A stretch of DNA of 64,000 bases, taken from the NCBI GenBank assembly GCA_964497615.1, contig CAZCEC010000006.1:62001-126000 (forward strand), in the 5' to 3' direction. The DNA is from CAZCEC01 sp964497615. Its GTDB lineage: Bacteria; Chloroflexota; Anaerolineae; Anaerolineales; UBA6663. The translations under genes were made by a program, and so were the position numbers. Of this stretch, positions 10,048 through 22,201 are shown in pieces. Under the pieces are notes generated by a model. The model was not told where the DNA came from, did not search any database, and was given only the letters and a program-made list of their open reading frames with translations. Positions within the stretch are counted from its first letter, which is position 1; each line of letters starts with the position of its first letter.

Positions 10048-10887
10048 ATGCCCGAACTGCCGGAAGTTGAGACCGTTGTGCGCGAACTGCGCGAGGGCAG
10101 CGCAGCGCGCGGCCCCTCGGTGGTGGGCAAGACCATCGCCCGCGTCACGGTGCGCTGGCCGCGCCACATCGCCTTTCCCGCGCCGCGCCTGCTCCAGCGG
10201 CAGCTTCGCGGCCAGCCCGTGCTGGGTGTGCGGCGGCGCGGCAAATACCTCATCTTCGATCTGCCCGCGGGCGCCCTGCTCATCCACCTCAAGATGAGCG
10301 GCGACCTGCTGGTGGTGAACGGCCACGCCAAGCCCGATAAGCACGCCCACACCATCTTCCACTTCACCGACGGCACCGCCCTGCGCTTCAGCGACACGCG
10401 CAAGTTCGGCAAGGTCTTCTTCGTTCCCCAGGCCGAAGACGTCACCGGCGCGCTGGGGCCGGAACCGCTGGAGCCGGGCTTCACCGCTGCGCGCCTGGGC
10501 GCCATGCTGGCCGGGCGCCGCCGCGCGCTCAAGCCCCTCCTGCTTGACCAGACCTTCATCGCCGGCCTGGGCAACATCTACACCGACGAGGCCCTGCACC
10601 TGGCCGGGCTGCACCCTTTGCGCCGCAGCGACAGCCTGACCCCCGCCGAAGTGCGCGCCCTGTGGGCGGCCATCCGGCGCGCCCTGCGGAGCGGCATCCG
10701 GCACAATGGCGCCAGCATTGACTGGGTGTACCGGGGCGGGGGGATGCAGCACCACTTCCGCGTTTATGACCGGGCCGGCGAGCCGTGCCCGCGCTGCGGC
10801 ACGCCCGTGCGCCGTATTGTGGTTGGCCAGCGCGGCACGCACTTTTGCCCCGGCTGCCAGCGCCTGCCCGGAAAGCGAGCCCGCTGA
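10048..10887 (+). CDS. mutM: Formamidopyrimidine-DNA glycosylase (Fpg/MutM)
   Basis: Removes 8-oxoguanine and ring-opened purines from DNA and cleaves the abasic site. The protein begins MPELPEVET, so Pro2 and Glu3, the catalytic pair, are present and the start is fixed. A conserved Lys lies in HLKMSGDL (about residue 78), the helix-two-turn-helix contains GLGNIYTDE, and the C-terminal zinc finger has two CxxC pairs (PCPRCG and FCPGC). The length is 279 aa. The stop codon overlaps the next start (TGATG), implying translational coupling with the membrane protein downstream. Confidence 0.97.
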   Translation: MPELPEVETVVRELREGSAARGPSVVGKTIARVTVRWPRHIAFPAPRLLQRQLRGQPVLGVRRRGKYLIFDLPAGALLIHLKMSGDLLVVNGHAKPDKHAHTIFHFTDGTALRFSDTRKFGKVFFVPQAEDVTGALGPEPLEPGFTAARLGAMLAGRRRALKPLLLDQTFIAGLGNIYTDEALHLAGLHPLRRSDSLTPAEVRALWAAIRRALRSGIRHNGASIDWVYRGGGMQHHFRVYDRAGEPCPRCGTPVRRIVVGQRGTHFCPGCQRLPGKRAR

Positions 10888-11750
10888 TGAATAACCCCTA
10901 TGTCCTGCTCATCGTCGGCATCCTGGGTTTGGCCGGCTGCCTGATTCTGCTGTTCGTGGGGATGCAGTTGATGCGCGATGAACGCGCCAAAAAGGATGCC
11001 AAGGAGGGCGCCCCGGCGCCAGCTGAGCCGGCTCCCGGCGGCGAGACGCCCGCGCCCGGTGCGGCCCCCGCGGCCCCGGCTTCAACGCCCGCTGCCGCGC
11101 CCGGCCGAAGTCCCCTGGCCTCCTTCTCCGACCGGCTGGGACTTGGCGGCCGCCCCAAGGGCAGCGCCCACGAGGTGCTGCGCGTCCTGCGCGATAACCT
11201 GACCGGCCGGCTGGTGATCGAAATTGCTGGCCGGCGCTACGGTCAGGCCGCCGATGTGGACGACCCGGCGGTTTATCAAGGTTTGCTGACCACCCTGCGC
11301 GACCTGCACGACTTTGCCGGCGTCGAAACCGCCCACACCGCCGACGTTGCACCGCGCCCGGCCGCCTCGTTTGCGGCCCCGCCCCCGGCCCCCCGCCCCC
11401 CGGCACCCTTGCCGCCTCGCGCCTCTTCGCCCTCGGCTGCTGCTCCCGCGGCCCCCCGGCCGCTGCCGCCACCCAGCATGAATCCCTTCAAGCAAATGCA
11501 GGTGCTGCGCGAAATGGCCAAGATCCCCGAAGCGCCCACGCTCACCATCGCCGAGCAGATCGACGAAGTGCTGCAGGCGCGGCTGCTGGCCACGCCCCTG
11601 GCGAACCGCGGCATTCGCATGCGGCCCGGCCCCCGCGGCGACGCGATCTTTGAATTGGAAGGGGAAAGCTACACTTCCGTGGACGACGTGCCCGACGCCG
11701 AGGTGCGCGACGTTATCCGCGCCGCCATTGCGGCATGGGAGAGCAAGTAG
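10887..11750 (+). CDS. Membrane-anchored protein of unknown function, 287 aa
   Basis: The start at 10887 overlaps the mutM stop by one base (TGATG). Residues 5-27 form one hydrophobic segment (PYVLLIVGILGLAGC onwards), placing the rest in the cytoplasm or outside. Two Pro/Ala-rich disordered stretches (about residues 35-75 and 155-195) separate two small folded parts: residues 90-145 (HEVLRVLRDNLTGRLVIEIAGRR, then a DVDDPAVYQGLL motif) and a C-terminal part with a similar pattern (EGESYTSVDDVPDAEVRDVI). The two folded parts share the order 'hydrophobic strand, then D-D-x2-3-A', which suggests an internal duplication. I do not recognise the family. Coupling to mutM may be incidental. Confidence 0.75.
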   Translation: MNNPYVLLIVGILGLAGCLILLFVGMQLMRDERAKKDAKEGAPAPAEPAPGGETPAPGAAPAAPASTPAAAPGRSPLASFSDRLGLGGRPKGSAHEVLRVLRDNLTGRLVIEIAGRRYGQAADVDDPAVYQGLLTTLRDLHDFAGVETAHTADVAPRPAASFAAPPPAPRPPAPLPPRASSPSAAAPAAPRPLPPPSMNPFKQMQVLREMAKIPEAPTLTIAEQIDEVLQARLLATPLANRGIRMRPGPRGDAIFELEGESYTSVDDVPDAEVRDVIRAAIAAWESK

Positions 11751-11763
11751 CGGGCGCTTGGCG

Positions 11764-12837
11764 TCAGGCGACTGGGCCGGCGGCCGCCGGGTCCGCCAGC
11801 GCCGCGCGCAACCGCTCCACGAGCGCGGCCCGCGCTTCGTCGGGCAGCAGGCTTGCCGCGGCGGAAGTCAGGATGGCCTGCTCGATCTCAACCGGCGAGC
11901 GGCCGAGCACTTCCACCAGGGTGGCATATTCGCCGCTGAGGGTGATATTGGAGACGCCCGGATCGTCGGTGTTGAGGGTAGTCTGGAGACCGAGTTCGCC
12001 CATCCTGGCCCACGGATGCGCCGTTAACGCCGGGATGACACCCGTTTGGTAGTTGGAGGTCACGCAGACCTCGAACACGATGCCACGCTCGCGGGCCAGC
12101 GCCGCCACAGCAGGATCATCCACCACCCGCACCCCATGCCCCACCCGCCGCACGCCCAGGTGCTCAATCGCGTCGCGCACCGAGTCCGCGCCCAGCCATT
12201 CCCCGGCGTGCGCCACCAACCCTAAGCCCGCCTCCCCCGCCGCCTGGAACACGCCCCGGAACGGCTCGGCCGGGTAGTTCACCTCGTCGCCGGCCAGGTC
12301 CAACCCCACAATGCCCTGCGCCTGGCGGTCCGCGGCGATCTGCACCACGCGCTCGGCCAGTTCCACCGGCTCGTGCCGGTTGACGCCAACAATGAGCTTG
12401 ACTTCCAGCCCCGGATGGTCGGCGCGGGCGCGGTCCACGGCCGCCACCACCCAGTCGGTCACTTCCGCCAGCGGAAAGTCGCGCTGCTTGGCCAGGGCGG
12501 CGGGCGTGAACCGCAGCTCCAGGTAGCGCACATTGTCGTGCACGGCGTCGGCCACGGCCTCGTAGGCCAGGCGCTGGATGATCTCCGGCGACTGGTAGAA
12601 GCGGCGCAGCACGTCGAATTTCGACAGGAAGTTGCGGAAGGTGGGCGGGTCGCCCGGCGCGAATTGCACCAGCGGGCGCAGACCGGCCTCGTCGTGGGGC
12701 ACGTCCAGGCCGGCGTGGCGCGCCACATCCAGCAGGCTGCTCAGGCGCAGCGAACCCTCGAGGTGCCGATGCAGATCAACTTTCGGCAGTCGGGCCAGGC
12801 GAGCGCGCAGTGGTGGGTTGCCCGTGGGGCTGTGCAT
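11764..12837 (-). CDS. add: Adenosine deaminase family protein
   Basis: Hydrolytic deaminase of the metal-dependent TIM-barrel family, converting adenosine to inosine in purine salvage. The first metal motif is DLHRHLEGS near the N terminus, followed by HAGEW in the middle and TLNTDDPGVSN near the C terminus, which carries the catalytic Asp pair. The start at 12837 is preferred because the 15 upstream codons in the open frame add no similarity. Length 357 aa is normal. A related aminofutalosine or adenine deaminase role cannot be excluded from sequence alone. It converges on the membrane protein gene 14 bases away. Confidence 0.88.
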   Translation of the reverse strand: MHSPTGNPPLRARLARLPKVDLHRHLEGSLRLSSLLDVARHAGLDVPHDEAGLRPLVQFAPGDPPTFRNFLSKFDVLRRFYQSPEIIQRLAYEAVADAVHDNVRYLELRFTPAALAKQRDFPLAEVTDWVVAAVDRARADHPGLEVKLIVGVNRHEPVELAERVVQIAADRQAQGIVGLDLAGDEVNYPAEPFRGVFQAAGEAGLGLVAHAGEWLGADSVRDAIEHLGVRRVGHGVRVVDDPAVAALARERGIVFEVCVTSNYQTGVIPALTAHPWARMGELGLQTTLNTDDPGVSNITLSGEYATLVEVLGRSPVEIEQAILTSAAASLLPDEARAALVERLRAALADPAAAGPVA

Positions 12838-13018
12838 CGTGAGCGCGCGATAATACCGTGAACGGGGGTGATGGGCAACCACGACCGGCCGGGCCGCCCC
12901 GGCTCACGCCGAATGACACCCCGCGTCACCCCCAAACCCGGTCAATTGACACTATTGGCCGGCGCCGGCCGTGGGCTAGAATGGCAGTGCATGGCCGCAG
13001 TTTCGAACAGGAGGTCTT

Positions 13019-13444
13019 ATGGACAAGCAGACAATGATCAACCATCTCAATCAGGACCTGGCGGGCGAATTGGGCGCCATCATTCAGTACCTGACTTACG
13101 CCGCCAAGGCCAGCGGACCCTTCCGGCCGCAGTTGGTGCAGTTCTTCATGGCCGAAGTGCCCGACGAGCAGGGCCATGCCCAGTTCCTGGCCAACAAGAT
13201 CGTGACCCTGGGCGGCGAGCCTGTCACCGCGCCCCGCCCGGTGCCGGCGGCCCACACCAACCGCGAGATGCTCGAAGCCGTGCTGGCGGCCGAAAAGCAG
13301 GCCACCCTCGACTACACCGCCCGCGCTGAGCAAGCCGGCGCCCTGGGCGACAAGGGCCTTCAGGTTCAGCTTGAGAACATGGTCCTCGACGAGAGCGGGC
13401 ACGCCGAAGAGACCGCCCGCATCCTGGCCGAGTGGCCGCTGTAG
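13019..13444 (+). CDS. Ferritin-like (bacterioferritin/rubrerythrin-type) protein
   Basis: A 141-aa four-helix-bundle protein with a di-iron site of ferritin type: Glu17 (LAGELGAIIQY), Glu50 and His53 (DEQGHAQF), and a second E/H pair near the C terminus (DESGHAEE). It may store iron or detoxify peroxide. A strong Shine-Dalgarno sequence AGGAGGT sits 5 bases before the ATG, which decides the start. A TAGAAT -10-like box lies at 12977-12982. The family (bacterioferritin-like, 'DUF892/ferritin-like') is clear; the physiological role is inferred. Confidence 0.88.
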   Translation: MDKQTMINHLNQDLAGELGAIIQYLTYAAKASGPFRPQLVQFFMAEVPDEQGHAQFLANKIVTLGGEPVTAPRPVPAAHTNREMLEAVLAAEKQATLDYTARAEQAGALGDKGLQVQLENMVLDESGHAEETARILAEWPL

Positions 13445-13470
13445 CCGCGCCGTTCGCCCAGCCGCCCGTT

Positions 13471-13647
13471 ATGGACCCGCTCGCGCCCGGCCCGGGCTCC
13501 GAGACCTTTAGCCCCATCACGGTCCACATGACGGATTCGATTGGGGCCATCTTCCTGGGGCTCATGGCCCTGGCGCTGCTGGCCGCTCTGCTGCGGTGTC
13601 AGGCCCGCCTGCGCGCCCTCACCCAGGCACTGTCCCCCCGCTCGTAG
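13471..13647 (+). CDS. Possible small membrane protein, 58 aa
   Basis: A short frame after the ferritin gene encodes one hydrophobic segment (IFLGLMALALLAALL) followed by a basic tail (RCQARLRAL). The start at 13471 (ATG) is chosen; the frame is open back to 13432 and would then overlap the ferritin gene. It lies before a strong bidirectional terminator. There is no recognised family, and the frame may be spurious in GC-rich DNA. Confidence 0.35.
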   Translation: MDPLAPGPGSETFSPITVHMTDSIGAIFLGLMALALLAALLRCQARLRALTQALSPRS

Positions 13648-13668
13648 CCGCACCGGCGCATTAACGAA

Positions 13669-13704
13669 CCTGGCGCTCACGCACTGCTGTGCGTGAGCGC
13701 CAGG
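13669..13704. terminator. Bidirectional terminator hairpin between ferritin operon and secA
   Basis: Two perfectly complementary 15-base arms (13669-13683 and 13690-13704) with a 6-base loop lie between the ends of converging genes. Short T-rich stretches follow on both sides (GGGTTTGATT on plus, TTCGTTAA on minus). Confidence 0.75.
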
Positions 13705-13727
13705 CGGGTTTGATTCTGGCAGCCAGC

Positions 13728-17901
<4,174 letters not shown>

Positions 17902-17939
17902 GGGCTACCTTGAGAACCAATCAACCGTTTGGAGCGAGG

Positions 17940-17948
17940 ATTATAACA
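17940..17948 (-). promoter_or_regulatory. Extended -10 element of secA
   Basis: On the minus strand TGTTATAAT (TGn plus a perfect -10) lies about 38 bases before the secA start codon. The -35 region is not convincing, as is normal for extended -10 promoters. Confidence 0.5.
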
Positions 17949-18013
17949 TGCGGGCATCGGGTGTTTGCTGATCTCCTCGAGCGCTTGGCCATCACTGGCC
18001 AGCAGCAGATAAC

Positions 18014-18060
18014 AAAGCGCCCGGAAGTCGTTGCGCGTGGTAACGACGTCCCGGGCGCTT
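18014..18060 (-). terminator. Terminator hairpin after the WD40-like lipoprotein gene
   Basis: Arms of about 19 bases (18014-18032 and 18042-18060) form a long GC-rich stem (AAGCGCCCGG / CCGGGCGCTT at its base) with a 9-base loop. It follows the stop codon of the minus-strand lipoprotein gene by 27 bases. The T tract is short (CTTTGTTAT). Confidence 0.7.
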
Positions 18061-18086
18061 CGGTTCAGACTTCTTACTTCCAGCGG

Positions 18087-19484
18087 CTAGTTTTTCACGT
18101 CCATATACGCCTGCAGGCTCAGCCCGCCCGCCAGCAGCACCGGGTCGCTCCCCAGCGCCTGCCGGTACAGCGACCACACGTCGCCGCCGCCGATGATGCC
18201 CAAGAAGACCACGCTCGTGCCGCTCTCCCACTCCAGGTCGCGCAGGGCGGTCAGGCCCGCCGCCAGGGGCGTCACCGTCTCGACGGTGGTGGCGGTGGCG
18301 AAGAGTTGCCCGGTGACGCCGTCAGGGAACAGGGTGTAGGCGAACTGCGCCGAGTCTGGGGACCAACCCCAGCCCTGCCGGCCCTGATCGGGCCCCACGG
18401 CGGTGTCGCCGAAGCCGCCTTCGGCCAGGAATTGCAGGGTGTGCATCACGTCGCCGCTGCCGTCCGCCATCCCCAGTGAGTACACCGCATACTGCCCGTT
18501 GGGCGAGAAGAACGGCGGGTTGATGGCCCCGCCAAAGACGGTGTTGGCCGCCACTGTGCCCAGGGGCGACACCGTGCCGTCCACCGCCACCCGGTAGAGC
18601 GCCGTGCTCACGTCCGCCGCCATCGGGTCGGGGGATGGGATGGACACGCTGAAGTACGTGCCGTCCGCCGCCCACTGCGGGCGCGGCCGATACTGGTATT
18701 CGCTGTAGGTGATGATGGACGGGAAGGTGATGACATTCTGGCGGTAGTTTGTGCCGTCGGCGTTCACCAGGTCCAGCCCTTCCGGCCGCGAGAGGGCGAT
18801 ATTCACGCCATCGGGCGAGGCGGCAAAGGCCCCGGCCGCACCCGCGGGCAGCACCGGCGCCAGCGCCCCGCTGTCGGCGTTCACCGTCCACAGGTCGCGA
18901 TTGATGTACTCGCCCGGCCCCACCGGCCCGCCGGTGAACATGAAACGGGTGTCGAAGGCCAGGGTGTGCGTGCCGGCCAGCCACTCATAGTGCCCCGGCG
19001 AGTTCACCAGGGTCGCATCGGGGTTGGGAATTTGGTCCGCCCCCACCAGCAGGCGCGCATCGCCGCCGGCCGCGCTCACCACCCACAACTGGCTGATGCC
19101 CTCCGACACTTCGACGCTATAGGCCACCAGGGCCCCATCGGGCGAGATGAGCGGGCTGAAGGGCCGGTTGCCGGTCGCCAGCACCCGCGGCGTGCCATCC
19201 GCCCCCAGGCAGGTGACGCTGCCCGCGCCGGTCTCAAAGACAAAGTCGCTATAGGCTACCACGCACGCAAACGGCTCGGGCGTGTTGGTGGGCGGCGGCA
19301 CGGTGTCGGTCGGCGCCGGGGGTGGGGTCTCGGTGGCTGGCGGCAGGGTGGGGGCCAGCGCCGTCAGGGTCGCGGCGGCGGAAGTCTCGATGCCGCCGGG
19401 GATTTCGGTGGGCTGGCTGGGGATAACGGCGCAGGCCAGGGCTGCGAGTGCAAGTCCAACTAGAGGCGATAATCTGCGAAACAT
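18087..19484 (-). CDS. Lipoprotein with TolB/WD40-like beta-propeller
   Basis: The signal peptide ends in the lipobox LAALAC, so the 465-aa protein should be anchored outside the membrane. A Pro/Thr stalk (about residues 20-72) leads into repeated propeller blades with the pattern 'SPDGxxxxYS' (ISPDGALVAYSVE, ASPDGVNIALS, FSPNGQYAVYSLG, WSPDSAQFAYTLF). Such propellers bind partners or ligands; no enzyme motif is seen. A minus-strand promoter with an extended -10 lies at 19582-19610, and a hairpin terminator follows the gene. A related protein is encoded at 41714-43168. Confidence 0.8.
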   Translation of the reverse strand: MFRRLSPLVGLALAALACAVIPSQPTEIPGGIETSAAATLTALAPTLPPATETPPPAPTDTVPPPTNTPEPFACVVAYSDFVFETGAGSVTCLGADGTPRVLATGNRPFSPLISPDGALVAYSVEVSEGISQLWVVSAAGGDARLLVGADQIPNPDATLVNSPGHYEWLAGTHTLAFDTRFMFTGGPVGPGEYINRDLWTVNADSGALAPVLPAGAAGAFAASPDGVNIALSRPEGLDLVNADGTNYRQNVITFPSIITYSEYQYRPRPQWAADGTYFSVSIPSPDPMAADVSTALYRVAVDGTVSPLGTVAANTVFGGAINPPFFSPNGQYAVYSLGMADGSGDVMHTLQFLAEGGFGDTAVGPDQGRQGWGWSPDSAQFAYTLFPDGVTGQLFATATTVETVTPLAAGLTALRDLEWESGTSVVFLGIIGGGDVWSLYRQALGSDPVLLAGGLSLQAYMDVKN

Positions 19485-19581
19485 TCGTGTCGTCCTTTAT
19501 GCCGTTTCCGGCAAAAACAAAATGCGTGCGAAAATGTGCCGCACGCTCATCTATTCCAACCCGTCACCACTCTTGTTGAAA

Positions 19582-19610
19582 ATTATAGCATAGGGAAAAC
19601 GGTGACTGAA
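19582..19610 (-). promoter_or_regulatory. Promoter of the WD40-like lipoprotein gene
   Basis: On the minus strand an extended -10 (TGCTATAAT) has a perfect TATAAT at 19582-19587; a poor -35 (TTCAGT) lies 17 bases upstream. The leader to the start at 19484 would be about 90 bases. Confidence 0.5.
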
Positions 19611-19637
19611 CGCCATGTGCTATCAGCCAGCCCAAGC

Positions 19638-19643
19638 TACAAT
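19638..19643 (+). promoter_or_regulatory. -10 element of the 19651 lipoprotein gene, leaderless arrangement
   Basis: TACAAT ends 7 bases before the ATG at 19651, the same spacing as in mutM and the histidine kinase gene, and no Shine-Dalgarno sequence is present. Confidence 0.45.
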
Positions 19644-19650
19644 AGCGCGT

Positions 19651-20517
19651 ATGCTTAGCTTGCCGACCCGCTGGGCGCAGTCTGGCGTGATTCTCATCCT
19701 GGGCCTTGCCACCGCCGCTTGCGCTATGAACCCAAAACCAGGGGCGAGCGGCTTATCACAGCAGCCAGCCGCTACACTCACACCTGCCGTTCCCACGGCC
19801 ATCCCAACATTGCCCAGCAACGTATTGGCCCAGCCCATTCCGACGAGCACCCCCAGTCGCGCCGAGCTGGCTGCCGAGGTGTTAGCGCTTAATGAAAGAG
19901 TAGCCGGACAAATGCTATCTGGCCCAGGCTGGCTGCACATGATGGTCGCGATTGACGATACTCGCTCTTACTCCGCCGGCGACTTGCCCGATGGCACGCC
20001 AATCCCCGAAGACTTTAGCCAAGACGCTTGGTATCTACTTGATGACGAACTGCACATCATTGCTGCGACGAGCCAGATGCTTAATGAGGCAGGTCAATCA
20101 GTACAAGACAGTGTTTTGTTTGGCGCACTTTGGCGCAACCTGACATTCGGGATTGAAACCGCGGCTTCTGACCCTACAATCAAGTTTGATTTAGGCTATG
20201 CCAGCCAATGGCTGTTGGATACCCGCTTCCCTGTAGATGTGGCTCGATCCGAGCACACTGCGGCCGATGGCCGGCGCACGCTGTTGTATTCCGCGCGCGA
20301 GATGAATTCGACGACCTACGCGGAGTATACCGCCGTGGAAGAGCGCGCCAGCTTTGACGCCGAAACCGGCCGGCTGCTGGCCGTCGAACGTTACGGCCTG
20401 AGTGACCTCGGCGAATGGCAGTTTATCCAGAGCGCCACGTATGTCGTCCTTGAGCGTGTCCCCGAGCCTTCCGCCCACGTCCTTGATCTGCTGATCGCCG
20501 CTGGTTGGCAGCCGTAA
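19651..20517 (+). CDS. Lipoprotein, LolA/outer-membrane-carrier-like fold possible, unknown function
   Basis: The 288-aa protein has a signal peptide with lipobox LATAAC and a Pro/Thr-rich stalk (about residues 25-70). The folded part has alternating strands such as AWYLLDDELHIIAAT and TYAEYTAVEERASFDAETGRLLAVERY, a pattern typical of half-barrel lipoprotein carriers, but I cannot assign a family. The start at 19651 is favoured over 19615 because it places the signal peptide at the N terminus and fits the -10 box just upstream. Base composition is visibly less GC-rich than in the neighbours, which could mean different origin. A strong terminator follows at 20532-20558. Confidence 0.75.
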   Translation: MLSLPTRWAQSGVILILGLATAACAMNPKPGASGLSQQPAATLTPAVPTAIPTLPSNVLAQPIPTSTPSRAELAAEVLALNERVAGQMLSGPGWLHMMVAIDDTRSYSAGDLPDGTPIPEDFSQDAWYLLDDELHIIAATSQMLNEAGQSVQDSVLFGALWRNLTFGIETAASDPTIKFDLGYASQWLLDTRFPVDVARSEHTAADGRRTLLYSAREMNSTTYAEYTAVEERASFDAETGRLLAVERYGLSDLGEWQFIQSATYVVLERVPEPSAHVLDLLIAAGWQP

Positions 20518-20531
20518 CCATCGCGTAAAGC

Positions 20532-20558
20532 AAAGAGGCCGGCTAGACCGGCCTCTTT
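20532..20558. terminator. Bidirectional rho-independent terminator
   Basis: AAAGAGGCCGG and CCGGCCTCTTT form a perfect stem with a short loop, followed on the plus strand by a T/C-rich tract (CTATTTCTCTTT). It serves the lipoprotein gene and, on the other strand, the converging prs gene. Confidence 0.85.
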
Positions 20559-20577
20559 CTATTTCTCTTTCTCTGCT

Positions 20578-21528
20578 CTACTCGTTGAACATCTCGCCCA
20601 CGCTGCGCCCTTCGTGCGCGCGCCGGATGACCTCGCCCAGCAGCGGCGCCACCGACAGCACCTTCAGGTTGGGCAGCCGCTTTTCGGGCGGCACCGGCAC
20701 CGTGTCGGTGGTCACGATCTCGCGGATGGGCAGGGCGCCCAGCCGCTCCACGGCCGGGTGCGAGAAGATGGGGTGGACGAACGACAGGTACACATCGCGG
20801 GCGCCGTGAGCCTTGACGATCTCCACCGCTTGGCACACTGACCCGCCCGTGTCCACTTCGTCGTCCACGATAACGACATCGCGGCCCTGTACATCGCCGA
20901 TCACGGTCATGGCCTGCGCCTGGGCGTCGTTGCCGGTGCGGCGCTTCTCGATGAAGGCCATGCTGGCCCCCAGCCGCGCGGCGAAGTTGCGGCCCTTCTT
21001 GGCGAAACCCAGGTCGGCGGTGACGATGACGGGATTGACCAACTCGGCGCGCTTGTCCACAAAGTAGGCGCTGAGGATGTGAAAGGCGGTCAGCACGTCG
21101 CCGGGGATGGAGAAGAAACCCTGGATCTGCCCGGCGTGCAGGTCCATGGTGATGTAGCGGTCGGCCCCGGCCACCTCGATCATATCGGCCACCAGCCGGG
21201 CGGTGATGGGCACGCGCGGCTGATCTTTCTTGTCGGACCGGGCATAGCACAGGTAGGGCACCACCGCCGTGATGCGCGCCGCCGAATCCAGCTTCAGGGT
21301 CTGGATGGTGATGAGCAGTTCCAGCAAATTGTCGCTCACCGGCGAGGAGGTGGTCTGGATGACGTACACATCCTGCCCGCGCACGCTGTTGTGCAGCCGC
21401 ACGAAAATGTTCTCGTTGGGGAATTTGATGATGTCGCGCCCGCCCAGCGGCGCGCCCAGGTAGCGGGCGATCTCGGTGGACAGCTCCGGGCAGGCCGTGC
21501 CGCTGAACAGCTTGATGTCGCCGTACAT
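20578..21528 (-). CDS. prs: Ribose-phosphate pyrophosphokinase (PRPP synthetase)
   Basis: Makes PRPP from ribose 5-phosphate and ATP for nucleotide, His and Trp synthesis. The start at 21528 gives MYGDIKLFSG, the normal N terminus; a Met 9 codons upstream is an alternative. Family motifs are FPNENIFVRL, YLCYARSDKKDQ, DLHAGQIQGFF and the PRPP-binding loop IVDDEVDTGGS (about residues 217-227). In most enzymes this loop reads DDxxDT(A/G)GT, so the match is good. Length 316 aa is normal. It ends at the bidirectional terminator and lies downstream of the mutase-chaperone operon. Confidence 0.95.
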   Translation of the reverse strand: MYGDIKLFSGTACPELSTEIARYLGAPLGGRDIIKFPNENIFVRLHNSVRGQDVYVIQTTSSPVSDNLLELLITIQTLKLDSAARITAVVPYLCYARSDKKDQPRVPITARLVADMIEVAGADRYITMDLHAGQIQGFFSIPGDVLTAFHILSAYFVDKRAELVNPVIVTADLGFAKKGRNFAARLGASMAFIEKRRTGNDAQAQAMTVIGDVQGRDVVIVDDEVDTGGSVCQAVEIVKAHGARDVYLSFVHPIFSHPAVERLGALPIREIVTTDTVPVPPEKRLPNLKVLSVAPLLGEVIRRAHEGRSVGEMFNE

Positions 21529-21646
21529 TCCGGTATCGCGATGGTGAGGGGGCATGTTATGCGCTGCCTGATCTGTCTCGTTTTGGGCCCGAGGCCTGCC
21601 CAGGACCGGGACTGCCCGCCTGGCAGGCTCGTTCGCCGCTTCGGGG

Positions 21647-22201
21647 CTAGGCGAGGGTGGGCACGGCCCAGTCGCTCCGCAGCAGCCCCATCAGCAGGGT
21701 ATCACGATAGGCGCCATTGGAGAAACTGTCCTGCCGCAGCCGGCCCTCGTGCTGGAACCCCACCTTCTCGTAGCAGCGGATGGCGCGCGTGTTGTCCGCG
21801 AACACCCGCAGGAAGAGGCGGTGCAGGTTGAGGGTGTTGAAGCCCCAGCCGGCCAGGGTCGCCACGGTGTCGGTGCCGTAGCCCCGGTTCCAGTAGTCGC
21901 GCGAGCCGATGATGATGCCCAGTTCCGCGTTGCGGTCGCGCCAACTGATTTCGTGCAGCCCGGCGCTGCCGATGTGGACCCACGGCCCCACCGCCATGTC
22001 GTCCGGCTGTGCGTCAATGGCCCACGTCTGCGTGTCGCCGGCCTGCATATTGCGCTCGAACCACTTCTCCTCCTGGGCCTGGCTCACCGGCAGGTAGTGC
22101 GCCAGGTTGGCGCGCACGTCCGGGTCGGAGAACCACTTGACGTAGCGGGGCAGGTCGTCCTTTTCAACCGGGCGCAGGCGAATGCGTTGGCCGAGGATCA
22201 T
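21647..22201 (-). CDS. GNAT family N-acetyltransferase, coupled to meaB
   Basis: This 184-aa protein has the RimJ/RimL-like N terminus ILGQRIRLRPVEKDDLP, the acetyl-CoA-binding motif YWNRGYGTDTVATLAGWGF and the tail NTRAIRCYEKVGFQHEGRLR. The start codon overlaps the meaB stop in ATGA, so the two are translationally coupled. The frame is open far upstream inside meaB, but that part has no similarity. Acetylation of a protein or of an acyl-CoA-pathway partner is possible, but the substrate is unknown. Confidence 0.88.
   Translation of the reverse strand: MILGQRIRLRPVEKDDLPRYVKWFSDPDVRANLAHYLPVSQAQEEKWFERNMQAGDTQTWAIDAQPDDMAVGPWVHIGSAGLHEISWRDRNAELGIIIGSRDYWNRGYGTDTVATLAGWGFNTLNLHRLFLRVFADNTRAIRCYEKVGFQHEGRLRQDSFSNGAYRDTLLMGLLRSDWAVPTLA

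Noticed and set aside
12946..12982. TTGACA and TAGAAT before the ferritin gene as a full promoter
   Set aside because: The boxes are 25 bases apart, too far for one sigma-A promoter; only the -10-like box is mentioned.
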